From assembly GCA_937863385.1 (NCBI GenBank), contig CALMBW010000019.1, forward strand, positions 186,001-250,000: a stretch of 64,000 bases of DNA. The letters are read 5' to 3'. The position numbers and the translations under genes were made by a program. Below, in pieces: positions 57,485-64,000 of the stretch; positions within the stretch are counted from its first letter, which is position 1; each line of letters opens with the position of its first letter. The notes beneath the pieces are model-generated. The model was not told the origin of the DNA. It was given only the letters and a program-made list of their open reading frames with translations, and made no database searches. This DNA is from an uncultured Actinomycetes bacterium. Lineage in GTDB: Bacteria; Actinomycetota; CADDZG01; WHSQ01.

Positions 57485-58399
57485 ATGGACGCCGACCTTG
57501 CCTGCCAGAAGATCGCATCGCGCCAACATGGAGCCATCCACAAGGATCAGGCCCATCAGTCGGGACTAAGCCAATCGGGGATAGGCCGTCGGGTGAGGGC
57601 AGGGAGGTGGACACGGATCTTCCCTGGTGTCTTTGTGATCGGCCCGGAAAGGATGAGCCCGAAGGCGCGCCTCATGGGTGCTTCCCTGTGGGCATCGCCT
57701 CATGGCTTGGTCTCACACCGTTCGGCGGCATGGCTCTACGGAATGAACGTCGGGTGGGACGACTGCATCGATCTGACGCTGTGGTCTCGAAGGCGGCCCC
57801 CCGATGGCATGAACATCTTCATCGATCACCTGCCACTACCGACGGCGACCTTCGACCAGATACGAGTGCCACGTCCGGAGATCGTTCTACTCCAGCTGTG
57901 CGGGCTGTTGGATGCCGAGCGTGCCGAGATGGTGATGGACAAGGCGATCCATGATGGGGTCGTAAGACTTGGTGCCCTGGTGCGTACCCTTAATCGCAAC
58001 GCGAGCACCGGGCGGCGAGGCATGAAGCTGTTTCGGAAGTTGGCAAAGGAAAGATGTGCGCTCGGCGCAACCGATTCATGGGCTGAGGACTATTTCGCTC
58101 GCCTGGCCCGCAAACACAAGATCGATCTGCTGCACCACCATGCAGTGAGAGACGGTCGATTCATAGCCGAGCTGGACTTTGCTCACCTGCTAACAAAGGT
58201 GAATATCGAGATCGACGGATCGCTCGTCCACAACAACCCCATCCAGAACGAACGTGACAAGAGAAGGGACGTTGAGTTGGGTCTGCGCGGCTGGATCGTG
58301 CTCCGATTCACCTACCGCGACCTAGTCGAGCGCCCCGAGTGGGTCATCGCATCGACTCGACGCGCGATCGAGGCCCGCACTCCGCTCCTCTTCCACTAA
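57485..58399 (+). CDS. AbiEi-like/DUF559 (Vsr-type nuclease fold) protein
   Basis: A 304-aa protein. The N-terminus (IASRQHGAIHKDQAHQSGLS, residues 10-29, and GRWTRIFPGVFVIG near 40) is an AbiEi-type winged helix, as in type IV antitoxin-like proteins. The C-terminal 110 residues are DUF559/Vsr-like: FIAELDFAHLLTKVNIEIDG near residue 225 and ERDKRRDVELGLRGWIVLRF near 255, with the Asp/Glu residues of an endonuclease fold. Such genes are often present in many paralogues in actinobacterial genomes (recalled). It is enclosed by inverted repeat arms. Activity as a nuclease or toxin component is not proven. Confidence 0.85.
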   Translation: MDADLACQKIASRQHGAIHKDQAHQSGLSQSGIGRRVRAGRWTRIFPGVFVIGPERMSPKARLMGASLWASPHGLVSHRSAAWLYGMNVGWDDCIDLTLWSRRRPPDGMNIFIDHLPLPTATFDQIRVPRPEIVLLQLCGLLDAERAEMVMDKAIHDGVVRLGALVRTLNRNASTGRRGMKLFRKLAKERCALGATDSWAEDYFARLARKHKIDLLHHHAVRDGRFIAELDFAHLLTKVNIEIDGSLVHNNPIQNERDKRRDVELGLRGWIVLRFTYRDLVERPEWVIASTRRAIEARTPLLFH

Positions 58400-58406
58400 C
58401 TGAACG

Positions 58407-58453
58407 CCAAATCACCAAAACGTGCGCTCAGCGACTCTGTTGCTACATCTTGA
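58407..58453 (+). repeat. 45-bp element, copy c
   Basis: CCAAATCACCAAAACGTGCG through TGTTGCTACATCT starts eight bases after the DUF559 stop. It matches copy a nearly perfectly and copy b in inverted orientation. Confidence 0.9.
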
Positions 58454-58656
58454 AGGCCCCCCAGCAACACCCGGGGCCAGACGCCGGAACCACTCGCTCC
58501 CCGTCGCTGCCCGGGTTCGACTTTGGGTTTCCTTCGAGAGACACCCGGAGCCACTCGCCGGAACCACTCGCTCCCCGTCGCTGCCCGGGTTTGACTTTGG
58601 TTTCCCCCCAAGCAGAACCCGGAGCCACACGCCGGAACCACCTCGCACCCCGTTGC
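58454..58656. repeat. Inverted 74-bp-family units, right arm of cassette
   Basis: About two and a half units in opposite orientation to the left arm: ACCCGGAGCCACTCGCCGG, CCGTCGCTGCCCGGGTTTGA and TTTGGTTTCCCCCC are the complements of the left-arm unit. The arm ends exactly at the stop codon of the M28 peptidase gene. Confidence 0.9.
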
Positions 58657-59694
58657 CTAGGGGAGGGCGTCGAGGAGCATGGTGGTGTAGTAGGCGCTGA
58701 GGAAGGTGTTCTCGGTGCCCATCTCGAGGTTCTCGCGGCCCTCGGCTACTTGCTCCATGAAAGCGACCGTGTCCCACGGTTGGTGATAGCCGGGATAGTC
58801 ACTCGCGGTGCGCATCCCGGTCCAGCGCATGCTGAAGATGCCCTTCTCGGCGAAGTTCCTCTCGTCAGAGTTGCGGATGTTCGGCCCGCAGCTACAAACG
58901 TGCGGCTCGGTACCGACCGGCCACTTCTCGGCTGCGGTCGGGCCCCCGTTCCCTTCGGGGAAACCCAGGTAGTCGAAGTTGACGTAGTCGATGATCGGCT
59001 CGGCGAAGGCTCCGTCGATGGGGCCGTGATAGATGCAGATGCAGTACGGGGCCGGGTAGCCGATGCCGACCATGTCGAAGCCCATGGCTGCCCGGAACTT
59101 CACACCGGCAGGAAGCTCGTTGGTGTAAAGACTCGAGCCCCTGAGGCCCGTCTCTTCACCATCGAACCACAAGATGGCGATTGAGCGCTTGGTCTTGATC
59201 TTCGAGAAAGCCTTTGCGAAGTAGCGCAGGATGTTGGTGCCGCTTCCGTCGTCGTAAGCACCCTCAAGGGTGAAACCGGCGGAAGCGACCGTGTCGTAGT
59301 GAGCGACGAAAGCGATCCATTCGTTGGGCTTGGTTGTTCCGCGCTTGACCGCCTCGATCACACGCACAGTGTTGCCGGTTTGACCCTCACCTTCGTACTC
59401 GATGATGCGGGTCTTGTAGCCAAGCTTCCTGGTCTCTTTGGCAAGGAACTCACTGGCAGGGATGTTCGAACCAACCGGAGTACCGGCAAGCACACTCTGA
59501 CGCAGTGGGTATCGAGCTACGAAGTCTTCGAGGCCAGCGATGATCTCCTTGCCCGTGATCTTTGGCTTGGGCACGCTATCGAGATCGATGAAATCGCTCT
59601 TGCCCTTTGCCGCTGCAGGAACTGCACCGCCTCCAACGAAAGCCGGGAGGACCAGAGCCGTCGCGAGAACAGCGGTAACCAGGCGCTTGAACAC
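58657..59694 (-). CDS. Secreted M28-family aminopeptidase-like protein
   Basis: A 345-aa exported metallopeptidase. Signal peptide 1-29 (LVTAVLATALVLPAFVGGGA). The dizinc site is complete: FVAHYDTVASAG near residue 130, GAYDDGSGTNILRY near 147, LWFDGEETGLRGSSLYTNE near 177 with the Glu-Glu pair, GFDMVGIG near 205, and GYHQPWDT near 310. Five Cys in the region PYCICIYHGP and EPHVCSCGPN suggest disulphides. GTG start with GAGGGG upstream. The right repeat arm abuts its stop codon. Confidence 0.9.
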   Translation of the reverse strand: MFKRLVTAVLATALVLPAFVGGGAVPAAAKGKSDFIDLDSVPKPKITGKEIIAGLEDFVARYPLRQSVLAGTPVGSNIPASEFLAKETRKLGYKTRIIEYEGEGQTGNTVRVIEAVKRGTTKPNEWIAFVAHYDTVASAGFTLEGAYDDGSGTNILRYFAKAFSKIKTKRSIAILWFDGEETGLRGSSLYTNELPAGVKFRAAMGFDMVGIGYPAPYCICIYHGPIDGAFAEPIIDYVNFDYLGFPEGNGGPTAAEKWPVGTEPHVCSCGPNIRNSDERNFAEKGIFSMRWTGMRTASDYPGYHQPWDTVAFMEQVAEGRENLEMGTENTFLSAYYTTMLLDALP

Positions 59695-59879
59695 TTCGTA
59701 CTACCCCTCTATCAGATGGCCGCGTGGCACGGGCAAATCGTCCCGTTTCGAGCAGTTCTCCGCCCGGCCCCCGAGTCCTTCACCAGCAAAGGGGCAGGAC
59801 AGACGAGCCTTCTGTCGAATCTCTTGGGCGACGGCAGATGACCGTCCACACGAACGAGGACCACTCGGGGAGAAACGAC

Positions 59880-60590
59880 ATGAAGACCAAGAGGTACGCA
59901 GCCGTTCTGCTAGCCGCACTCGTAGCCGGAGCACTCTTTGCTCCCAACAGTGCCCTTGCCAAGAAGAAGAAGACCAAAGGCAAGTCCGGCCCCGTGGTCG
60001 TTGGCACCGATAGCGCCGGAGATTGGGGCGCCGCCGTCGACGCTAACCTCGCCCCCATCGGTGACGCACTGGGGCAGGATCTCGTAGGGGCCGAGATCGG
60101 TCCCGGAGAGAAGGGCATCCTCAACTTCGTCATCAAACTCAACTCGCTTCCGGCCAACGGTGGGATCCCTGAGGTAAGCCGCTATTCATGGGATTTCAAT
60201 GTGGACGGAGAGGCAGTCGAGCTGGACGGCAAATACACCAACTACTCCCGAGGGATATGCGACCCCACATCGGGACAGTGCCCTCCCCCCCGAGACCCGG
60301 GTCAGCAGCCCTTCTTCGTCCGGGGCAACTGCACCACGGTCGAGGGAACGAATGTCGTCACCTGCCAAGAGCTCGGCATCGTGCAAGCAACCTTCGACGC
60401 AGCGAAAGCCACGATCACCATCCCCGTCCCCGCTGAGTTGATCAATGCGAAGCCGGGAAGCAAGATCACCCCGGGGGTCGGCCTGTTTGGAGGAACCGTT
60501 GAGGCCGCGCCGGCAGCTTTCCTCACGAGCGGCAACTTCCCGGCCGACGGTCTCCTCGTTACCGTCGAGTACGTCGTGCCCAAGGTCTAA
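59880..60590 (+). CDS. Secreted hypothetical protein
   Basis: A 236-aa exported protein. Signal peptide 1-25 (YAAVLLAALVAGALFAPNSA), a Lys-rich stretch (KKKKTKGKSG), then a beta-rich domain: ILNFVIKLNSLPANGGIPEV, YSWDFNVDGEAVELDGKYTN, and a Cys-containing segment RGNCTTVEGTNVVTC. No family recognised; the pattern resembles an extracellular beta-sandwich. ATG follows GGGGAG by eight bases. It is divergent from the M28 gene and ends with a UUCG-loop terminator. Confidence 0.8.
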   Translation: MKTKRYAAVLLAALVAGALFAPNSALAKKKKTKGKSGPVVVGTDSAGDWGAAVDANLAPIGDALGQDLVGAEIGPGEKGILNFVIKLNSLPANGGIPEVSRYSWDFNVDGEAVELDGKYTNYSRGICDPTSGQCPPPRDPGQQPFFVRGNCTTVEGTNVVTCQELGIVQATFDAAKATITIPVPAELINAKPGSKITPGVGLFGGTVEAAPAAFLTSGNFPADGLLVTVEYVVPKV

Positions 60591-60605
60591 CGAAACCGCA
60601 CTCTA

Positions 60606-60636
60606 AGAAGGGCGCCCTTCGGGGCGCCCTTCTCGC
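60606..60636 (+). terminator. Intrinsic terminator with UUCG tetraloop
   Basis: AGAAGGGCGCCC (60606-60617), TTCG, GGGCGCCCTTCT (60622-60633); perfect 12-bp stem. Confidence 0.9.
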
Positions 60637-60765
60637 GTGATCCATCCGGCTCTGCCGGATCGGCTCACCCACCACAGTTGGGAGGGGCCCGCAGGAATGG
60701 AGAAGCTCGTGACGAATCACCCCTCAACGCACCTCGACATCCTGGACTCAGGAGGGAGTTACGAA

Positions 60766-61986
60766 ATGAAGAAGGTAAGGACAGGTCTACTGGCGGCTCT
60801 TGCCGCGTTCGGCCTCGTGGCCGGGGCCCTGGGGACGCCTGCTGCTGCAGGAAAGATCAAGTCTGCGCCGCTCAAGGGCGAAGGCGAAGGTCTCGAGATC
60901 GTCGCGAACATCGCCTACAGCGGCGGCACCGACATGGAGTACACCACCATCAAGGGCAAGCCTTACGCGTTCGTCGCCAACGGCGTTGCATCGGCCGACG
61001 AGCCTGCGGGGCTGCGTGTGATCGACATCTCCAACCCGGAGAAGCCCAAGGTCGTCGCGTTCCTGCCTTGTCGCATGAACCAGGGTGACATCCAGATCAG
61101 CTACGACAACAAGTACGTCTACATGGCTTCAGACGCCGCCGGTGGCCCAGACGCATGCCTCGGCGTGGGCAAGGAAGGTTTCCAGATCTTCGACGTGCGC
61201 AACCCCGCCAAGCCTAAGCCGGTCGGTTTCGCCGAGACCCGTTCGTCCCACAACGTGACCGCCCACCCGAGCAAGCCCTACGTCTACAACTCGAGTTCCC
61301 TGTCGGGGACCGGCGCGATCCAGATCTGGAACGTGAAGAACCCCAAGAAACCAGAACTCGTCAAGAGTGTGACCCTTATCCCGCTTTCACCGCACGACAT
61401 CAGCTTCAACAGCGATGGCAGCAAGATCGTCACCGCGGGGATCGACAAGTTCGAGATCTACGACACCACAGATCCCGAGAACCCGTCGATCGAGTTCGTG
61501 GGTCAGTGCCCGGGATGCTCGATCACACACGACGCCAAGTTCCTTCCGGACGACTCCGGTCTGGTCATCGGTGACGAGGGCGGTGGCGGTGGCGCCTACC
61601 CGTGCCCCGGCGGTCAGCTCCACTTCTATCAGTTCCAGGGTGGCGTTCCCGTCTACACCGGTGTCTACGCTCCAGACGAAGTCGCGCTCGCTCGTGACGG
61701 GCAGTCCGGCCCCGCCGGTTGCACCAGCCACGTGTTCGAGATCTCCGATGACGGCACTAAGGTCTCGGTCTCTTGGTACTCCGCCGGAACCCGTTACCTC
61801 GATGTCTCAGCGATGATGGGCGCATCCTTCGGTGGAGATGCCGTCCCGGGCGGCGTCGTTGAACTTGGTTGGTTCATGCCCGAGGGTGGCTCGTCCTGGA
61901 GCTCCAAGTTCTTCAACCAGGATGGCAAGTACATCTTCAGCAACGACATCCAGCGCGGTTTCGACGTCTTCAAGATCAGCAAGTAG
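60766..61986 (+). CDS. Secreted LVIVD-repeat beta-propeller protein
   Basis: A 406-aa exported protein. Signal peptide 1-27. LVIVD-type repeats recur: GLRVIDISNPEKPKVVAFLP, GFQIFDVRNPAKPKPVGFAE, AIQIWNVKNPKKPELVKSVT and KFEIYDTTDPENPSIEFVGQ, each a propeller blade; Cys pairs at CPGCS and CPGG may form disulphides. The function is unknown; such proteins are surface-associated and often of choice-of-anchor type. ATG at 60766 follows GGAGGGAG; the longer frame to 60637 lacks a signal at its start. It ends with a strong terminator. Confidence 0.87.
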   Translation: MKKVRTGLLAALAAFGLVAGALGTPAAAGKIKSAPLKGEGEGLEIVANIAYSGGTDMEYTTIKGKPYAFVANGVASADEPAGLRVIDISNPEKPKVVAFLPCRMNQGDIQISYDNKYVYMASDAAGGPDACLGVGKEGFQIFDVRNPAKPKPVGFAETRSSHNVTAHPSKPYVYNSSSLSGTGAIQIWNVKNPKKPELVKSVTLIPLSPHDISFNSDGSKIVTAGIDKFEIYDTTDPENPSIEFVGQCPGCSITHDAKFLPDDSGLVIGDEGGGGGAYPCPGGQLHFYQFQGGVPVYTGVYAPDEVALARDGQSGPAGCTSHVFEISDDGTKVSVSWYSAGTRYLDVSAMMGASFGGDAVPGGVVELGWFMPEGGSSWSSKFFNQDGKYIFSNDIQRGFDVFKISK

Positions 61987-62020
61987 CAACTAGCTCTCAA
62001 CCACTACGGTGGCTGAGATA

Positions 62021-62059
62021 GAACCCCGGGCCAACCCCTCCGGCCCGGGGTTCTCTCGT
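62021..62059 (+). terminator. Intrinsic terminator after LVIVD gene
   Basis: GAACCCCGGGCC (62021-62032) and GGCCCGGGGTTC (62042-62053) form a 12-bp stem with TCTCGTT after it. Confidence 0.9.
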
Positions 62060-62173
62060 TCTCGGGTTCCTTGGCGGAAATTGCTCTTGCAGGACTAGGT
62101 CCTCCTCAAGCATTTTGCGCACTTTGCCGATGGCATAGAAGAACTAGTCGCATAGGTGCAGAGGGGACGGATT

Positions 62174-62833
62174 GTGCACATGACGCAAGTTCCGAATGCC
62201 TTGGTGGCAGATCTCGGACGTGCGAAAAGGATAGATCAGCTGTTGGCCGCGATCGACGAACACGATCACTACACGGGCGGCCATTCGTGCCGGGTAGCGG
62301 CTCAAGCAGGGCTGCTCGCGCGGCTCATTGGGCTCGACGACCGAACGGTCGAGAGGGTCAAGGCTGCCGGGCTCGTTCACGACATCGGCAAGGTCCATAT
62401 CCAGCGGCACATCCTCCGCAAGCGCTCGGAACTGACCGAGTGCGAGCTAGCTCAGATGAAGATGCACCCCATAACGGGAGCCGCGATGCTCTCGTACATC
62501 CCCGGCATGGAGGAACTCGCTCCGATCGTCCTGCATCACCACGAGCGTTGGGACGGGCAGGGATATCCGACGGGTGTGAGCGGCATCGATATCCCGCTCG
62601 AGTCACGCATCATCTTCGTTGCCGACGCCTTCGATGCGATGACGACGGCTCGCTCGTACGGTGACATCGTCGGAACGAGATTGGCCATCGAGGAGATCGA
62701 TAGATGTGCAGGGTGGCAGTTCGACCCTTCCGTTGCTCATGCCATCAAGCTCGCATACGACAAGAAGTGGCTGGAGCCCAACGGCATCGAAGACCGGATC
62801 CCCGCCGTCGATATCCCCCGCCACCCCTACTAG
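62174..62833 (+). CDS. HD-GYP domain protein
   Basis: A 219-aa protein with one HD-GYP domain. LAAIDEHDHYTGGHSCRVAA near residue 24, GLVHDIGKVHIQRHIL near 66 with the HD pair, MHPITGAAMLSYIP near 95, HHHERWDGQGYPTGVSG near 118 with the GYP motif, and IIFVADAFDAMTTARSY near 145. HD-GYP proteins hydrolyse cyclic di-GMP or related dinucleotides. There is no sensory domain, so partners may regulate it. GTG at 62174 or ATG at 62180; GAGGGGAC lies upstream. Confidence 0.9.
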   Translation: MHMTQVPNALVADLGRAKRIDQLLAAIDEHDHYTGGHSCRVAAQAGLLARLIGLDDRTVERVKAAGLVHDIGKVHIQRHILRKRSELTECELAQMKMHPITGAAMLSYIPGMEELAPIVLHHHERWDGQGYPTGVSGIDIPLESRIIFVADAFDAMTTARSYGDIVGTRLAIEEIDRCAGWQFDPSVAHAIKLAYDKKWLEPNGIEDRIPAVDIPRHPY

Positions 62834-62925
62834 CCTCCCGGGCTCGCTTCGATCCTCGGAGCCGGCGCTTTTCTCCGCGTTCTGGTGGCTGCTATGCAGC
62901 CGTATTCCGACGCAGAATCGGGGGG

Positions 62926-64000
62926 TTAGGTTTCGAGGCGGATCAGCTCGCGGAAATCTACGTCGGGCTTGGCAGAGGTGTCGGTTCCTACGATCGTGCC
63001 CGAAGGATCGATCCAGTAGTACTCGGGACTCTGATCTAACTCGTAGCTATCACCGGTGACCGGATCGACGAAGTCTTCGGTCTCGAGGGTTGCGTCGCTG
63101 CGGGCTTCGAAGATGGCGTCGTAGATCGCGTCCCGGCCCCAGTACCCCTCGCTGATCGTGTTGGATATCTCCGAGCTCATGTCGCTGATGATCTGCACCT
63201 GCTGTTGGGTCAGTCTGGCCTGCTCGATCGCCCATCGCTCATCGATCCGCAGAGTCTCGGCCATGTGGACGGCGGCGCTCAAAGCTTGGGGATAGAGGTC
63301 CGAGCGTGCCTCGGCCATGTAGAGCCTCCACACGTGCCACTGCGCACCTAGGTCCGTGCCAAGCCGCTCTGTGATCACCAGCACGATCCCTCGGTACTCC
63401 GATCCACCGATCGAATAGATGTACTCGACCTCGCCGGCATCGTAGCTATTGATGCCTAACGTCATCAGGCTGGAAGCCAAGTCCGAGCGATCACGGACAT
63501 CTGTGATCTGGGCATCCGGGCGCCGCTGCGGAAGAAGGTAGTCGGTGACGAAGCTGGCCCCGGGGAGATAGTCGGCGACCGGGGACTGGTACCCGCACGG
63601 GTGGGGATACGTCGAGCCGGCGGGAAGACCGAACCCCGGTGCGGGCTCGGTCACCAGGGGGTAGTCGTCGCCCATCTTGATGTACATCTCACCGTCTTCG
63701 GCAAGTGCTTCCACGTAGGCCTGCAAGAAGACCGGGCAGGGCCGCACGACCGCTCCGCCGGAGCTCCAGCCCTGGGGGATCTCGACGGTGAAAGCGCCCT
63801 CTGTGGGATCGCGGAAGGTCTGGTACGCGGGACCTTCGGACGGTTGCGTGGTGCCGCTGATCGAGAAACTCTCGACGATCTGAGCAAACGTCTCTTCCAT
63901 CGCCGGATAGTCGGGGGCCGCCGCCGCGTAGATCAGTCCGGCGCTGCCGTTATCCGAAGACGTCCATGCGATCGCTGCCAGCGAGTCATTGCCCTCTGCA
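62926..64000 (-). CDS. Hypothetical protein, 5' end outside window
   Basis: At least 358 residues; the open frame continues without a stop from the ATG at 63900 to the window edge (DSLAAIAWTSSDNGSAGLIY in the extension), so the gene starts beyond 64000. The visible part has FTVEIPQGWSSGGAVVRPCP, a domain with two Cys, and IISDMSSEISNTISEGYWGR near the end. No family is recognised. The pattern FTVEIPQGW resembles small extracellular beta-domains in secreted proteins. Confidence 0.75.
   Translation of the reverse strand, partial: AEGNDSLAAIAWTSSDNGSAGLIYAAAAPDYPAMEETFAQIVESFSISGTTQPSEGPAYQTFRDPTEGAFTVEIPQGWSSGGAVVRPCPVFLQAYVEALAEDGEMYIKMGDDYPLVTEPAPGFGLPAGSTYPHPCGYQSPVADYLPGASFVTDYLLPQRRPDAQITDVRDRSDLASSLMTLGINSYDAGEVEYIYSIGGSEYRGIVLVITERLGTDLGAQWHVWRLYMAEARSDLYPQALSAAVHMAETLRIDERWAIEQARLTQQQVQIISDMSSEISNTISEGYWGRDAIYDAIFEARSDATLETEDFVDPVTGDSYELDQSPEYYWIDPSGTIVGTDTSAKPDVDFRELIRLET

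Noticed and set aside
58339-59184. 281-aa plus-strand frame over the repeat arm and M28 gene
   Set aside because: It runs through repeat DNA and then antisense to conserved M28 motifs.
1-64000. Selenoprotein genes with in-frame TGA
   Set aside because: I looked because of tRNA-Sec, but found no recognised domain interrupted by TGA and continued in frame.

Overview
This is a gene-dense, high-GC window of about 60 genes. It most resembles a non-Streptomyces, probably deep-branching Actinomycetota (inference). The evidence is gene order and families: a topA / MFS-dTMP kinase fusion / holB run, two TrkA-type RCK genes beside an OB-fold gene and a KimA-like permease (the order seen around ceoB-ceoC in mycobacteria), the actinobacterial Tad neighbourhood with an HAD-IB phosphatase, DUF3105 and DUF305 proteins, a Spo0H/SigH-like sigma factor, and many start codons preceded by a TANNNT box and no Shine-Dalgarno. 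A tRNA-Sec gene shows that the genome encodes selenocysteine.

Layout. 0-8 kb: MFS exporter, small zinc-ribbon protein, AI-2E-family permease, orphan substrate-binding protein, double SagB/nitroreductase-type protein, secreted PhoX/DUF839 protein with a 15-Asp tail, then tRNA-Thr(CGT) whose 3' end has spawned an 82-bp tandem repeat. 8-14 kb: replication block holB, MFS-tmk, topA. 14-24 kb: DedA, HD hydrolase, two RCK proteins, OB-fold protein, KimA-like permease, H+-pyrophosphatase, a DtxR-family repressor with a perfect palindromic operator, and an RsbW/RsbV-like pair. 24-33 kb: LCP-family cell-wall protein, histidine kinase, metallopeptidase, and a compact Tad/Flp pilus operon that includes a pseudopilin fused to an M15 (VanY-like) peptidase and a DUF192 lipoprotein. 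33-41 kb: two EamA transporters, a DrrAB-like ABC exporter, HtpX, topoisomerase IB, an SRPBCC protein. 41-52 kb: receiver protein, large Asp-box/VWA surface protein, S15 hydrolase, second DUF192 protein, DUF3105-DUF305 pair, CDF metal exporter, DedA, zf-TFIIB protein, tRNA-Sec. 52-64 kb: sigma factor, PAC2 protein, S8 protease, a DUF559/AbiEi-like gene bracketed by about 300-bp inverted arms of a repeat family, M28 peptidase, two secreted proteins, an HD-GYP protein and a gene that runs off the right edge.

How parts fit. The RCK pair, the KimA-like permease and the pyrophosphatase suggest coordinated K+/proton homeostasis, although no TrkH/KtrB pore is present. The Tad genes overlap by 4-8 nt along most of their length and look like one operon for a fimbrial or secretion apparatus with its own wall-cutting subunit. 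Two repeat families stand out as unexplained structure: duplicated tRNA 3' ends, and a 74-bp plus 45-bp repeat system around the DUF559 gene with further copies near 44.6 and 46.9 kb. Start sites were chosen by eye from ribosome-binding sites, 4-nt overlaps or leaderless -10 boxes, so they are less certain than the reading frames.
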